A stretch of DNA of 64,000 nucleotides from Chitinophaga lutea (GTDB taxonomy: Bacteria > Bacteroidota > Bacteroidia > Chitinophagales > Chitinophagaceae), in assembly GCF_003813775.1 (NCBI RefSeq), contig NZ_RPDH01000002.1:1674001-1738000 (forward strand), in the 5' to 3' direction. Positions within the stretch are counted from its first letter, which is position 1. Each line of letters starts with the position of its first letter. This document shows, in pieces, positions 56,016 through 64,000 of the stretch. A program made the translations under genes and the position numbers. Under the pieces are notes generated by a model, which worked only from the letters and a program-made list of their open reading frames with translations, was not told the origin of the DNA and made no database searches.

Positions 56016-56900
56016 TTGGCCAGTCTGCACAGCAGGATATTTACGCTTCTATTACGGCTGATAAACAAAAAGAGTTTTCTGCGCCGTCAGTTGAAAAAAG
56101 GCCGGTTCAACCGGTTTGACTGTCCCGAGCCGCCATCATCGTTATTCGGCCGGGTTATAAAAAAACAACTGGAGGGCCGGAATGTTTTCACTTTGTTGCC
56201 GCATACGGAGCCATTGAACGGCAAGCATGTTTTATACCTGCACGGGGGAGCTTATGTTCAGTGTTTTACGCTGCCGCACTGGTATTTCCTCGCCGATATC
56301 GTGAAAACTACGGGCGTTGCCATTACCGCGCCGGATTATCCCCTGGCGCCGGCGCATACGTACCGCGAAGCATTCAACGTTGTTGAAAAGATATACCTCC
56401 AACTGGTTGGCCTGTACGGCCCTGCCGCGATCATACTGATGGGCGATTCCGCTGGCGGAGGATTTGCACTGGCTTTGGCGCAGAAACTCAAAGAAGATCA
56501 GCTTCCGCTCCCCGGCCAGGTCATCCTGCTTTCACCCTGGCTCGACATCTCCCTGAAAAACCCCGCCATTGAACAGATCGCTCCCACCGATCCATTTCTC
56601 GACAAAGAAAGCCTGCAAACCGCCGGTGAACTGTATGCGGGCGGCACCAACCCCGAGCATTACCAGCTCAGCCCTATCAACGGAACGCTGGAGGGGCTCG
56701 GAAAAATCACCGTATTCGCCGGCTCCAATGAAATACTGGCGGCCGATGCCCGGAAACTGAAAGCGATGGCGCTGGAAAAGGGAACGGGCCTGGATTACTA
56801 CGAATACCCGGAAATGGTCCACACCTGGATGTTGCTGAATTTCCCGGAATCCAAAAAAGCAAGGCAGCAGATCGTTCAGCTGCTCCGCGGTCATGCCTGA
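56016..56900 (+). CDS. Alpha/beta hydrolase (HSL/acetyl esterase-like)
   Basis: 294 residues with a TTG start at 56016; an in-frame stop at 55998 and no ATG before the homology support it. Motifs: LYLHGGAYVQ (oxyanion-hole HGG), DYPLAPAHTY, and the elbow ILMGDSAGGGFALALA (GDSAG, Ser nucleophile), then YPEMVHTWML with the catalytic His. This is the hormone-sensitive-lipase group, acting on short-chain acyl esters. Cytoplasmic. Located divergent to the acyltransferase/DUF6320 pair, and could be the esterase opposing that acyltransferase. TTG was chosen because it is the first in-frame start. Confidence 0.82.
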   Translation: MASLHSRIFTLLLRLINKKSFLRRQLKKGRFNRFDCPEPPSSLFGRVIKKQLEGRNVFTLLPHTEPLNGKHVLYLHGGAYVQCFTLPHWYFLADIVKTTGVAITAPDYPLAPAHTYREAFNVVEKIYLQLVGLYGPAAIILMGDSAGGGFALALAQKLKEDQLPLPGQVILLSPWLDISLKNPAIEQIAPTDPFLDKESLQTAGELYAGGTNPEHYQLSPINGTLEGLGKITVFAGSNEILAADARKLKAMALEKGTGLDYYEYPEMVHTWMLLNFPESKKARQQIVQLLRGHA

Positions 56901-56960
56901 TCCAGGACGGCCCTTCGTGGTACAGGGCCTGTATTTCATGAAAGCGGTGCACTGCCGGGA

Positions 56961-57965
56961 TCACATGAACGCGAAAAGGATCGCAACGAATGCCACGCCC
57001 ACCATCGCCGTCCCCAACGCATACGCCGCCACGATGCCCACCGACTTCAATAATGCAGTGCTGAACTGCACCTGGTAAGCGTTTCTTACGGCGAACACCA
57101 GGTACAGGAATAACGGCAGCATGAGCCAGACGTATAACGCATTGGAATGAAGGACCAGGTTGATCAGTACTGCCAGTATACCGGTCATAAAAATGAACGT
57201 ATGGAAATGGATGGAGAAGATGGCATGATGTGCGTACATCCACGACTTCCGGGGGAAGAACCATTTCAGCAGCAAAGCAAAAAACGGCAGCAGCAGGAAC
57301 ATGAGTTTGGGATAATTGTGGAGGACTTTGTTCTCCAGGGCGTCCCGCATGTTGCCGCCGTATCTGTCACGAAGTTCGAGGGTGCGGGTCTGTATTGTCC
57401 GTTCCCACCATGGTTTACGCAGATGCGGCGGCAGGGATTGCTGCAGCGAGTCGTACAGGCGCACCGAATTGCGTACGGAATCGGTGCCCATGATGGTGAG
57501 AAGGTCCGCCTTTATCCGGACGGCGGCGGTATCTTCCGGGGCCACTTTTCCTCTCCGCAGGGAATCCCGCAGGCCGGCGGCCTGCCTGACCATCGAGTCG
57601 AGTTTCAGTTTCGGTATGACCTGCGCCTGCCGGTTGTACGGGTCGCCATGCTCCCCCGTCATGGCCAGCATCAGGAAAAAGACGAATGACGTGAACACGT
57701 AGAGGCGGATGGGATTGACGTACGACGTGCGTTTACCGGCGATATACTCCTTTGTGAGGAGGCCCGGATAAAAGAACAGGTATTTGAGCGTGGTGAGTAA
57801 TTTGGAATCGTAATGGGTGATGTCCTGGAAAAAGTGGCTGACCAGGTGCCCGAACGACTCATTTACTTCGACGTTTTCCTGGCCGCAATGGCCGCAGAAA
57901 CGGTCGGGCACGGGGTGGCCGCAATTGAGGCAGGTTTTGTTCTGCCGGAGGTGTTGTGTTTTCAC
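56961..57965 (-). CDS. DUF3667 membrane protein with zinc ribbon (paralogue B)
   Basis: 334 residues with a GTG start. It is a close paralogue of the protein at 25792: same CLNCGHPVPDRFCGHCGQ ribbon, SHFFQDITHYDSKLL, LFFYPGLLTKEYIAG and the C-terminal helix cluster, but the middle hydrophilic linker (about 110-200) has diverged. The stop is close to the hydrolase (60 bases, convergent). Both genes start with the same GTG-AAA-ACA-CAA-CAC codons. Function unknown. Confidence 0.86.
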   Translation of the reverse strand: MKTQHLRQNKTCLNCGHPVPDRFCGHCGQENVEVNESFGHLVSHFFQDITHYDSKLLTTLKYLFFYPGLLTKEYIAGKRTSYVNPIRLYVFTSFVFFLMLAMTGEHGDPYNRQAQVIPKLKLDSMVRQAAGLRDSLRRGKVAPEDTAAVRIKADLLTIMGTDSVRNSVRLYDSLQQSLPPHLRKPWWERTIQTRTLELRDRYGGNMRDALENKVLHNYPKLMFLLLPFFALLLKWFFPRKSWMYAHHAIFSIHFHTFIFMTGILAVLINLVLHSNALYVWLMLPLFLYLVFAVRNAYQVQFSTALLKSVGIVAAYALGTAMVGVAFVAILFAFM

Positions 57966-58150
57966 GTGAGGTCAGTAACAGGTTAGGTCCGGTAAATATA
58001 ACCAAATATGAAAAACCAATGGAAAATTGTCGCCCCGGTATCGGTCAAAAAAGGTACCGTCCAACATCCCGGCATCGGTAGAAAATGAGACCGTCGCCAA
58101 ATTTCCCTTAATGGCCGAAATCGCTAAAACACGCACTCCCCTCCTACCAT

Positions 58151-58182
58151 CCCTTAAGTATCCCTTAAGTAACCCTTAAGTA
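58151..58182. repeat. Three CCCTTAAGTA repeats at 11-base spacing
   Basis: Exact copies start at 58151, 58162 and 58173. The period of 11 equals about one DNA turn, so the copies lie on the same face of the helix. Each contains the palindrome CTTAAG. Possible protein-binding array or simple slippage repeat. Confidence 0.85.
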
Positions 58183-58237
58183 ACATCGGAGGAACCCCGA
58201 AGGAGCCTGCTCTCAAAACAACTGTTAAAACCGGTGG

Positions 58238-58279
58238 GGTCTGGTCCTGCCATAGGTTGGTCTGGTCCTGATATAGGTT
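58238..58279. repeat. Two-copy 21-base tandem repeat
   Basis: 58238-58258 and 58259-58279 share GGTCTGGTCCTG followed by ATAGGTT (19 of 21 positions identical, with two differences at the CC/AT step). Purely intergenic. Confidence 0.8.
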
Positions 58280-58838
58280 TACACCTTTTGTTAGAAAATC
58301 CTGTTATCTGTTGTCCAGTTTGGTTCGCTGTCCTACACGGGGTTTACAGGGTTGCTTTTTCATCTTTCTTAGGGTTATAAACGCATTGCGGGGCTCGCCG
58401 GGGCCTTTTTTGCCCTGTTAGCGGCGTTTACCTGCCTGTAACAGCAGCAGTGGTCATAATGGGGCTGGATAGCGCGGTTTGCCGTGTAGAGGCGTACTGT
58501 TGCACCGTCATTGCTATGTTTTTTGAATGTTGAGCATCCATTTTTCCGCGGTGGCTTCCCGGTTCCGGGTCGATCAACCCTCTTGCTCTGACTCCAGCCG
58601 TTGACCTATAGTGGTAGAAAAAGCGGGCCTCGTCGTCTGCAAAGCATATTTTACTGAAAAAAAGTGTCCGTTTTGTCCATGTTCGAGGGTCTGTCCGGTA
58701 CCATTTTATGCGCTTGGTGCGTAGGGAGTGCGGCACATTTTTCACCGCAAACACCGGCCGGCTATTTTTCCGGTCGCATTTTCGGGACCGGCGAAAAAAG
58801 TACCCGGTATCGAAAAAGCGACCGGACCGGGCTCGCCT

Positions 58839-59663
58839 TTATTGATACACCCTCACCCAGTCCACGATCATATTGACCGGTAAAGTTTCGGGGTCCACCT
58901 TGCCTACCCAGCTCCCACCCAGCTGCTGATCGATCAGCAGATAAAAGGGTTGGTCGAAAGGCCATTGCGAAGGATCTACGTTTTTCAAACGGGGGTAGGT
59001 GAATGTTTCTTTACCATTGAGCACGTACACGATCTTGTCCGGATACCACTTAAGGCCGAATACATTAAAGTCGTCACGCTTGAACGGGGCGGTGCCGTGG
59101 TGCGGGGGAACATCTTTCTTTTTCAGCGTGAGCGTGTAATACGAATGGATGGTCTGATAGATGATGCTGTCGTAGTTCAGGTGCTCCATGATGTCGATTT
59201 CTCCATTCTTCGGATACCCGCCGTATTTGTCCGTTTCCGCCAGCATCCACATGGCGGGCCAGGCGCCCTGCGCACATTCCAGCTTCGCGCGTATTTCCAC
59301 CATGCCGTACTGAAACGCGAATTTCCCCTTGCTCCAGATGCCGCCCGTTAAAAAGGGGCGTTTGTCGACGGAGGTATCGGGGTTCACCATGCCTTTGAGA
59401 TACAGCAATCCGCCGCTCATATCATAACAAATGCCTTTATCGGTCATATGCCTGCCCCAGTCCGCTTTGTTGGGCTGAATCCTCGTCCATTTGGCCGTAT
59501 CCAGCGAAGGCCCGTTGAATTCTTCCTGCCAGACGAGTTGCCATTTTTTCTGTTCCCTTCCATTTTTCTGCACGTACATGTAGCGATCTTTCACGGTATA
59601 GGTGGCCGTTTTACAGCCTGCAACGATCAATACCGCCGCCAGTAGCCATGTTGTTCTTTTCAT
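58839..59663 (-). CDS. Glycoside hydrolase family 16 lipoprotein (beta-glucanase-like)
   Basis: 274 residues. Lipobox LLAAVLIVAGCKT gives a lipoprotein. The GH16 catalytic motif GEIDIMEH sits at about 154-161 with nucleophile Glu155, Asp157 and acid/base Glu160. Supporting segments are WQLVWQEEFNG at the start of the fold, GGIWSKGKFAFQYGMVEIRAKL and MWMLAETDKYGG. Enzymes of this family cleave beta-1,3/1,4-glucans, agar, carrageenan or keratan-type galactans; the subfamily cannot be told. Near a sulfatase and a fucosidase. Confidence 0.92.
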   Translation of the reverse strand: MKRTTWLLAAVLIVAGCKTATYTVKDRYMYVQKNGREQKKWQLVWQEEFNGPSLDTAKWTRIQPNKADWGRHMTDKGICYDMSGGLLYLKGMVNPDTSVDKRPFLTGGIWSKGKFAFQYGMVEIRAKLECAQGAWPAMWMLAETDKYGGYPKNGEIDIMEHLNYDSIIYQTIHSYYTLTLKKKDVPPHHGTAPFKRDDFNVFGLKWYPDKIVYVLNGKETFTYPRLKNVDPSQWPFDQPFYLLIDQQLGGSWVGKVDPETLPVNMIVDWVRVYQ

Positions 59664-59681
59664 CGGTTCTGTTTGTTGAAA

Positions 59682-61199
59682 TCAGTGCTGATCAGGTAAA
59701 GGTACAGGTTTCATTGTCTTTTTAACAGTGGGCATCTGCGCGTCGTATTCCCGCAATTTCCCGGCCAGCAACCGCGACAAACGTTGCGTGACCTCCGGCA
59801 TGCGCCGGGAAACATCCTGCTGCTCGCCGATATCAGTCTGAAGGTTATACAATTCCTTCGTGCCCGTTTTCTGATTGTACACCAGTTTCCAGTTTCCCTG
59901 CCGTATCGCGCTCCTGAAATTAATGCCGTGCTCATCGCTGCCAAGCCATTTGTTGGGGCAATGCCAAACCAGCGCCCTGGCCGTATCCCGGATGGAAGCG
60001 TCACGCAGCAGCGGGATAAAATTTTTTCCGTCTACCTGCTGTACCGTGGGTTTATTGTTTGCGCCGGCCATGCCGAGGATGGTCGGGAAAAAGTCTTCGA
60101 TGACCAGGTATTGCTCACACACGGAAGCTGGTTTCACCACACCGGGCCATTTCACGAGCATGGGCTCGCGGATGCCGCCTTCGTATACGGAGCCTTTGCC
60201 TGCGCGCAGGGGAAGATTGTGCGTATAAAGTTGCCCGCCTCTGCCCTCGCCGCTGTAACCCCCGTTGTCGCTCATGAAAATGATCACGGTGTTATCATCG
60301 ACCTTTTTCTTTTTGAGGTAGTCCATGATATCGCCGAGGCTTTTGTCCATGCCCTCCACCATCGCCGCGTACCTGGCTTCCGGTTCGGGAAGGCCCATGT
60401 CCCGGTATTTGCGGATGAAGCGCTCATCGGCGGCAAAGGGCACATGCACGGCGTAATGAGACATGTACAGGAAAAAAGGGTTTTGTTCGGCCACGGGTTT
60501 GTCCAGCGCCGCCAGCGCCTCTATCGTCAGTGCTTCGGTCAGAAAAGTAGCGGTGCCGTGATATTTTTTCAGCCCCGGCACACCCCAGGGCGGGGTGGGT
60601 CCGTCGCCTTTATTGCCATAATGCTGTTCGCCGAGAAAGCTGCCGGGGCCACCGGCGGCATGGCCGGCCACATTCACGTTGAAACCAATATTGAGCGGAT
60701 CGGCGGCGGGCGTTTCCATCGCACCGAAATGAGCTTTCCCGCAGTGGATCGTATAGTATCCCGCATCCTGCAGCAATATGGGTAAGGGTGTGGCATGCAC
60801 CGCGCGTTCCGTACCGGCCACGGGCGACATCCCGTTCACGTTCCACGCCGGCACGGCCAGCACGGAATCCGCCACATCCACACTCGCGTTTTTGCGGAGC
60901 GTCCAGTTGGTGACGCGGTGGCGGGCGGCATTCATGCCGGTCATCAGGCTGATGCGGCTCGGTGAACAAACCGGCGCGGCATACGCGTTGGTGAATTTCA
61001 TGCCATCCCTGGCCAGGCGTTCCATGTTGGGCGTGTGATACCGACGGTTGAGGGGCGTCACTTCCGACCAGAAAGGAACGGAGCAATCCTGCCAGCCCAT
61101 ATCATCCACCAGGAACAATACGATATTCGGTTTACGCTGCGCCACAGCGGCTTGCAGCAGTACAAGGAAACAAAGAGACGTGAAGCATACTCTAATCAT
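59682..61199 (-). CDS. S1-family sulfatase
   Basis: 505 residues from the ATG at 61199, which places a clean signal peptide (MIRVCFTSLCFLVLLQAAVA) at the N-terminus; a longer frame has no such feature. The metal site NIVLFLVDDMGWQD and the C-x-P-S-R motif VCSPSRISLMTG (Cys78, to be converted to formylglycine) are intact. Further sulfatase signatures are YYTIHCGKAHFG and VIIFMSDNGGYSGEGRG. It removes sulfate esters from a polysaccharide or similar; the substrate is not predictable. An anaerobic or FGE maturation enzyme is not in the window. Next to GH16 in the same direction, 18 bases apart. Confidence 0.93.
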   Translation of the reverse strand: MIRVCFTSLCFLVLLQAAVAQRKPNIVLFLVDDMGWQDCSVPFWSEVTPLNRRYHTPNMERLARDGMKFTNAYAAPVCSPSRISLMTGMNAARHRVTNWTLRKNASVDVADSVLAVPAWNVNGMSPVAGTERAVHATPLPILLQDAGYYTIHCGKAHFGAMETPAADPLNIGFNVNVAGHAAGGPGSFLGEQHYGNKGDGPTPPWGVPGLKKYHGTATFLTEALTIEALAALDKPVAEQNPFFLYMSHYAVHVPFAADERFIRKYRDMGLPEPEARYAAMVEGMDKSLGDIMDYLKKKKVDDNTVIIFMSDNGGYSGEGRGGQLYTHNLPLRAGKGSVYEGGIREPMLVKWPGVVKPASVCEQYLVIEDFFPTILGMAGANNKPTVQQVDGKNFIPLLRDASIRDTARALVWHCPNKWLGSDEHGINFRSAIRQGNWKLVYNQKTGTKELYNLQTDIGEQQDVSRRMPEVTQRLSRLLAGKLREYDAQMPTVKKTMKPVPLPDQH

Positions 61200-61425
61200 A
61201 ACATACAATAAATAGTTCGCCATCATGGCAATCATCGTTGACGTGGAGATGTTTACCGGCAAAAAATAAGGCCAGGGCTCAAATTTCGACAATACCGCTT
61301 GCCTGAAGTTGCGTTAATTTAGCCAATACGCACAGTAAATTACCCATCTTGCCGGTAAAGTTTCGAGGGCCATGCGAGGTATCATCGCAGCGCATATCTT
61401 TACACGCATTCTTTATTTGTTCTGT

Positions 61426-63645
61426 ATGAAAAAAACGATCTTATTACTGTTGGCCTGTCCGATATTGCAGGCCGGCGCGCAGCAGCCTGCCCTGCCCGTT
61501 CGCAATACGATAGCGGTGGAAGCTGCCGATTCACCGGCCGACATCATCCGCAAAGCGGCGCACGTGGTGCCTACCGCCAACCAGTACGCTGCGCTGCAAA
61601 ATGAATTCATCGCATTCATTCACTTCGGCCCGAATACCTTCACGCGTATGGAGTGGGGCAACGGAAAAGAAGACCCTTCCATCTTCGCCCTGCAAAACCT
61701 CGACACCGATCAGTGGTGCGCGGCAATGAAAGCGGCCGGAATGAAAATGGTGATCCTCACGGTGAAACACCATGACGGGTTCGTGCTCTGGCAAAGCCGC
61801 TACACGCAACATGGCATCATGTCCACCAACTTTCGCGGCGGCAAAGGCGATGTGCTTCGCGACCTGTCTGCCTCCTGCCGGAAACATGGGCTGAAACTCG
61901 GTGTTTATCTTTCCCCGGCCGATCTGTACCAGATTGAAAACCCCCAGGGACTGTATGGCAATCTCAGCCGTTACACCAGAAGGGCTATCCCGAGGCCTGT
62001 GCCCGGCCGGCCGTTCCGCAACAAAACGACCTTCGAGTTTGAAGTGGATGATTATAACGAGTATTTCCTCAACCAGCTGTTTGAACTGCTGACGGAATAC
62101 GGCCCGGTGCATGAAGTATGGTTCGACGGCGCTCATCCCAAAACCAAAGGCGGTCAGCAATACAATTACGCCGCCTGGAAAAAACTGATCCACACACTGG
62201 CCCCGAAAGCGGTGATTTTCGGAAGAGAAGATGTACGCTGGTGCGGCAACGAATCGGGGAAAACCCGTGCAGAAGAATGGAACGTGCTCCCCTACTCCAC
62301 CAATCCCACAACAGCCAGTCATTTCCCGGACATGACAAAGGATTTCCTCGGCCAGCGCTCCGAACTGGCAGGCGCGCGTTTTCTGCACTACCAGCAGGCG
62401 GAAACGAATACCTCCATCCGTGAAGGATGGTTTTACCGCGACGATCACCGGCAGAAAGTGCGCAGCGCGGACGATGTGTTCGATATTTATGAACGCTCTG
62501 TAGGCGGCAATTCCACTTTCCTGCTCAACATCCCGCCCAACCGCGAAGGACGTTTCTCCCCTACCGATTCCGCAGTATTGTACGAAACCGGCCGCAGGAT
62601 AAAAGCCACTTACGGCGCCAGCCTGTTCCGCGGCGCGAAAGGCCCGCAGGCGATACTCGACGGCAATGCCAACACGGCATTCAACCTCCCCGGCACTACC
62701 GGCGCGATCGACATCACGACACCTGCACCGGTCACGATCAACCGTATCGTCATCCAGGAAGCGGTGCGCACCAGCAGCGAACGGGTGGAAAAACATGCAG
62801 TGGATGCATGGATAGACGGGCAGTGGAAAGAGATCGCCACATCCACCAACATCGGATACAAACGTATTTTACGTTTCCCGGATGTGACAGCCGCCCGCTT
62901 CCGCGTGCGCATCATCGAATCACGGTTTGCACCGGCAATCAGTCATATATCGGCACATTATTTCAAAAGCCGTCCACCGCAGCTGTCCATCACCCAGTCG
63001 GTTGACGGGCTTGTTGCCATTGCGCCGCTGCAACAGGAATTCAACTGGAAGCCCCATGGAGAGAATGCCACAAAAAACCTCTCCACGTTCGACATCTATT
63101 ACACCACAGACGGTTCTGCGCCCGGCACCGGCTCCGCGAAATACACCGCGCCGTTCCGCATGCCGCCTGGTGAAGTGAGGGCTGTTTCGGTGCAGGGGAA
63201 AGATCAAAGCGACGTGTTCCGCCAGGCCATCGGTCTGATCAAACAACACTGGAAATTATCAGCCGCCAGCAGCGAACGCAACAGGCGCCCCGCAACCGCG
63301 GCATTCGACGCCAACAGCAAAACGTTCTGGCAATCGGCCGACGGCGGGCCGCACAGTATCACGATCGATCTCGGCGCAACGCACCAGTTGAAAGGGTTTG
63401 CTTACACGCCGCAAACCGTGAACGCAGAAGGCATGATGGCCAAAGGCCGCCTGATGGTGAGCCAGGACGGGCAACAATGGCAGCTGGCGGAGCCATTCGA
63501 ATTCGGGAACCTCATCAACGATCCCGTTACCCGGCACCACTACTTCCGTAATAGCGTATCTGCACGATATGTAAGGATCGAAGCCACTGAAACGGCGGCG
63601 GGCAGCCCCTCGCTGACGATCGCGGAACTCGATTTCTTCGAGTAG
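61426..63645 (+). CDS. GH29 alpha-L-fucosidase with C-terminal carbohydrate-binding modules
   Basis: 739 residues from the ATG at 61426 (signal peptide ILLLLACPILQAGAQ). The GH29 catalytic domain shows FIHFGPNTFTRMEWG, MVILTVKHHDGFVLW and VHEVWFDGAHPKT with nucleophile Asp234. Following the catalytic part (about 420-) are a discoidin/F5_8-type C module (residues near 440-560), a chitobiase-like beta-hexosaminidase C-terminal segment (IYYTTDGSAPGTG) and a second discoidin-like module (ATAAFDANSKTFWQSADGGPHSITIDL). It releases terminal alpha-fucose. Oriented divergently from the sulfatase and GH16. Upstream gap of 226 bp likely holds both promoters; TATCTTTA at 61395-61402 is a candidate -7 box. 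Confidence 0.93.
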   Translation: MKKTILLLLACPILQAGAQQPALPVRNTIAVEAADSPADIIRKAAHVVPTANQYAALQNEFIAFIHFGPNTFTRMEWGNGKEDPSIFALQNLDTDQWCAAMKAAGMKMVILTVKHHDGFVLWQSRYTQHGIMSTNFRGGKGDVLRDLSASCRKHGLKLGVYLSPADLYQIENPQGLYGNLSRYTRRAIPRPVPGRPFRNKTTFEFEVDDYNEYFLNQLFELLTEYGPVHEVWFDGAHPKTKGGQQYNYAAWKKLIHTLAPKAVIFGREDVRWCGNESGKTRAEEWNVLPYSTNPTTASHFPDMTKDFLGQRSELAGARFLHYQQAETNTSIREGWFYRDDHRQKVRSADDVFDIYERSVGGNSTFLLNIPPNREGRFSPTDSAVLYETGRRIKATYGASLFRGAKGPQAILDGNANTAFNLPGTTGAIDITTPAPVTINRIVIQEAVRTSSERVEKHAVDAWIDGQWKEIATSTNIGYKRILRFPDVTAARFRVRIIESRFAPAISHISAHYFKSRPPQLSITQSVDGLVAIAPLQQEFNWKPHGENATKNLSTFDIYYTTDGSAPGTGSAKYTAPFRMPPGEVRAVSVQGKDQSDVFRQAIGLIKQHWKLSAASSERNRRPATAAFDANSKTFWQSADGGPHSITIDLGATHQLKGFAYTPQTVNAEGMMAKGRLMVSQDGQQWQLAEPFEFGNLINDPVTRHHYFRNSVSARYVRIEATETAAGSPSLTIAELDFFE

Positions 63646-63674
63646 CTGCATGTGCGGCAAAGATATTGTAACAA

Positions 63675-63702
63675 AAAAGGCGGGAGTTTCATCCCGCCTT
63701 TT
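63675..63702. terminator. Bidirectional terminator after the fucosidase
   Basis: Perfect 11-bp stem (63675-63685 with 63692-63702), GTTTCA loop, A-rich 5' side and T-rich 3' side, so it can terminate both the fucosidase and the convergent right-edge gene. Confidence 0.88.
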
Positions 63703-63705
63703 CTG

Positions 63706-64000
63706 TTACATCTTTTTATAATTCGAATATTCGTTGACCGTGATCATTTCCACCGGCCTGCCCAACACCCGCAAGCTGCTCGAAACTTCCTCCCGCAGCG
63801 GCAGGTAACGTTTCCTGTCTTCCATATACCGATAGGTAACATTACGGCAGGTACGTCATGAACGGAATACCGTTTGTTCCTGAGATCGCAGACGCGGCTG
63901 CTGTCGATAAAGCAGTGAAAAGACAGGGCTACACCGTTGTAGCCGGTATTCCGTACAAAATAGATCTTGCCCGTTCCGGCTGCATCCTGTGCGAAAGCGG
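63706..64000 (-). pseudogene. DUF2846-like protein, frameshifted and cut by the right edge
   Basis: On the reverse strand, one frame reads GTGKIYFVRNTGYNGVALSF, CFIDSSRVCDLRNKRYSVHDVPA from the window edge to about 63846, an N-terminal segment of the DUF2846-like type, normally followed by VPAG. It then becomes nonsense and stops at 63744-63746. The other frame takes over with NVTYRYMEDRKRYLPLREE and VEMITVNEYSNYKKM and stops at 63706-63708. Adding a single base near 63845 would give VPAG-NVTY and join both into one protein. So this is a frameshift: a real lesion or a sequencing error. The 5' part is outside the window. Confidence 0.65.

Larger units (their letters stand above)
57966..58838. 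other. About 870-bp gene-free stretch with two tandem repeats
   Basis: No convincing gene. A 108-codon reverse open frame (58428-58754) has no family feature and an unnatural composition. The region carries three CCCTTAAGTA copies and a 21-base tandem repeat, listed separately. Near the right side, CCGGTCGC-type inverted arms (58770-58777 with 58818-58825) may fold downstream of the GH16 gene. The function of the rest is not visible. Confidence 0.6.

Noticed and set aside
58428..58754. 108-codon reverse open frame in the gene-free stretch
   Set aside because: No signal, domain or plausible composition; likely chance in a repeat-rich gap.
63858..64000. Forward ATG frame at the right edge
   Set aside because: It lies antisense to the well-patterned DUF2846-like segment and has no family features.

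Overview
The window looks like a chromosomal segment of a Bacteroidota bacterium, most likely a Chitinophagaceae/Chitinophaga relative. The evidence is a SusC/SusD pair run by an ECF sigma/FecR pair, STN-domain TonB receptors, Bacteroidota promoters of the TTTG-N19-TAnnTTTG type, and lineage families such as DUF3810, DUF3667, DUF4199 and DUF6580. Most genes are GC-rich and densely packed. Two AT-rich blocks (about 15.5-16.85 kb and 22.7-24.5 kb) look foreign.

Layout. 0-13.7 kb is mostly core: a DUF3810 protein (cut by the left edge), a fructosamine kinase, a hybrid histidine kinase, the yceD-rpmF-plsX operon, a very large NtrY-like kinase coupled to mazG, and tex. 13.8-16.9 kb is an accessory block between two near-identical copies of one terminator. 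It holds a three-gene operon of unknown function (small protein, TPR protein, two-TM protein) and a divergent GNAT-like/HTH pair resembling a toxin-antitoxin module. 17-20.2 kb encodes a secreted coiled-coil protein and a TPR/beta-strand envelope protein. 20.4-25.7 kb has a di-haem peroxidase, a membrane-anchored winged-helix regulator, a decapitated glycosyltransferase, an OmpA-family protein, two tRNAs and a YD-repeat-like secreted protein. 25.8-28.8 kb has DUF3667, enoyl-CoA hydratase, beta-carbonic anhydrase and an Ivy-like lipoprotein.

28.8-36.2 kb is a SusD-SusC-FecR-sigma nutrient-uptake locus. 36.7-42.8 kb has small metabolic enzymes, a secreted esterase, a PQQ-propeller lipoprotein and a LytS/LytTR two-component pair. 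42.9-49.0 kb is a cobalamin salvage operon: riboswitch, TonB receptor, DUF6580 membrane protein, cobU, cobT, cobS and cobC. 49-58 kb is mixed accessory metabolism, including a RidA-like lipoprotein, a DUF6320/acyltransferase/hydrolase cluster and a second DUF3667 paralogue. After an 870-bp gene-free stretch with two tandem repeats, 58.8-63.6 kb holds GH16, a sulfatase and a GH29 fucosidase. The right edge cuts a DUF2846-like gene that carries an apparent frameshift.

The best candidate for an undescribed system is the terminator-flanked block at 13.8-16.9 kb. In it, two adjacent proteins start with a similar Gln-rich, beta-like leader and are followed by a two-TM protein. No transposase, integrase, rRNA or CRISPR array was seen.
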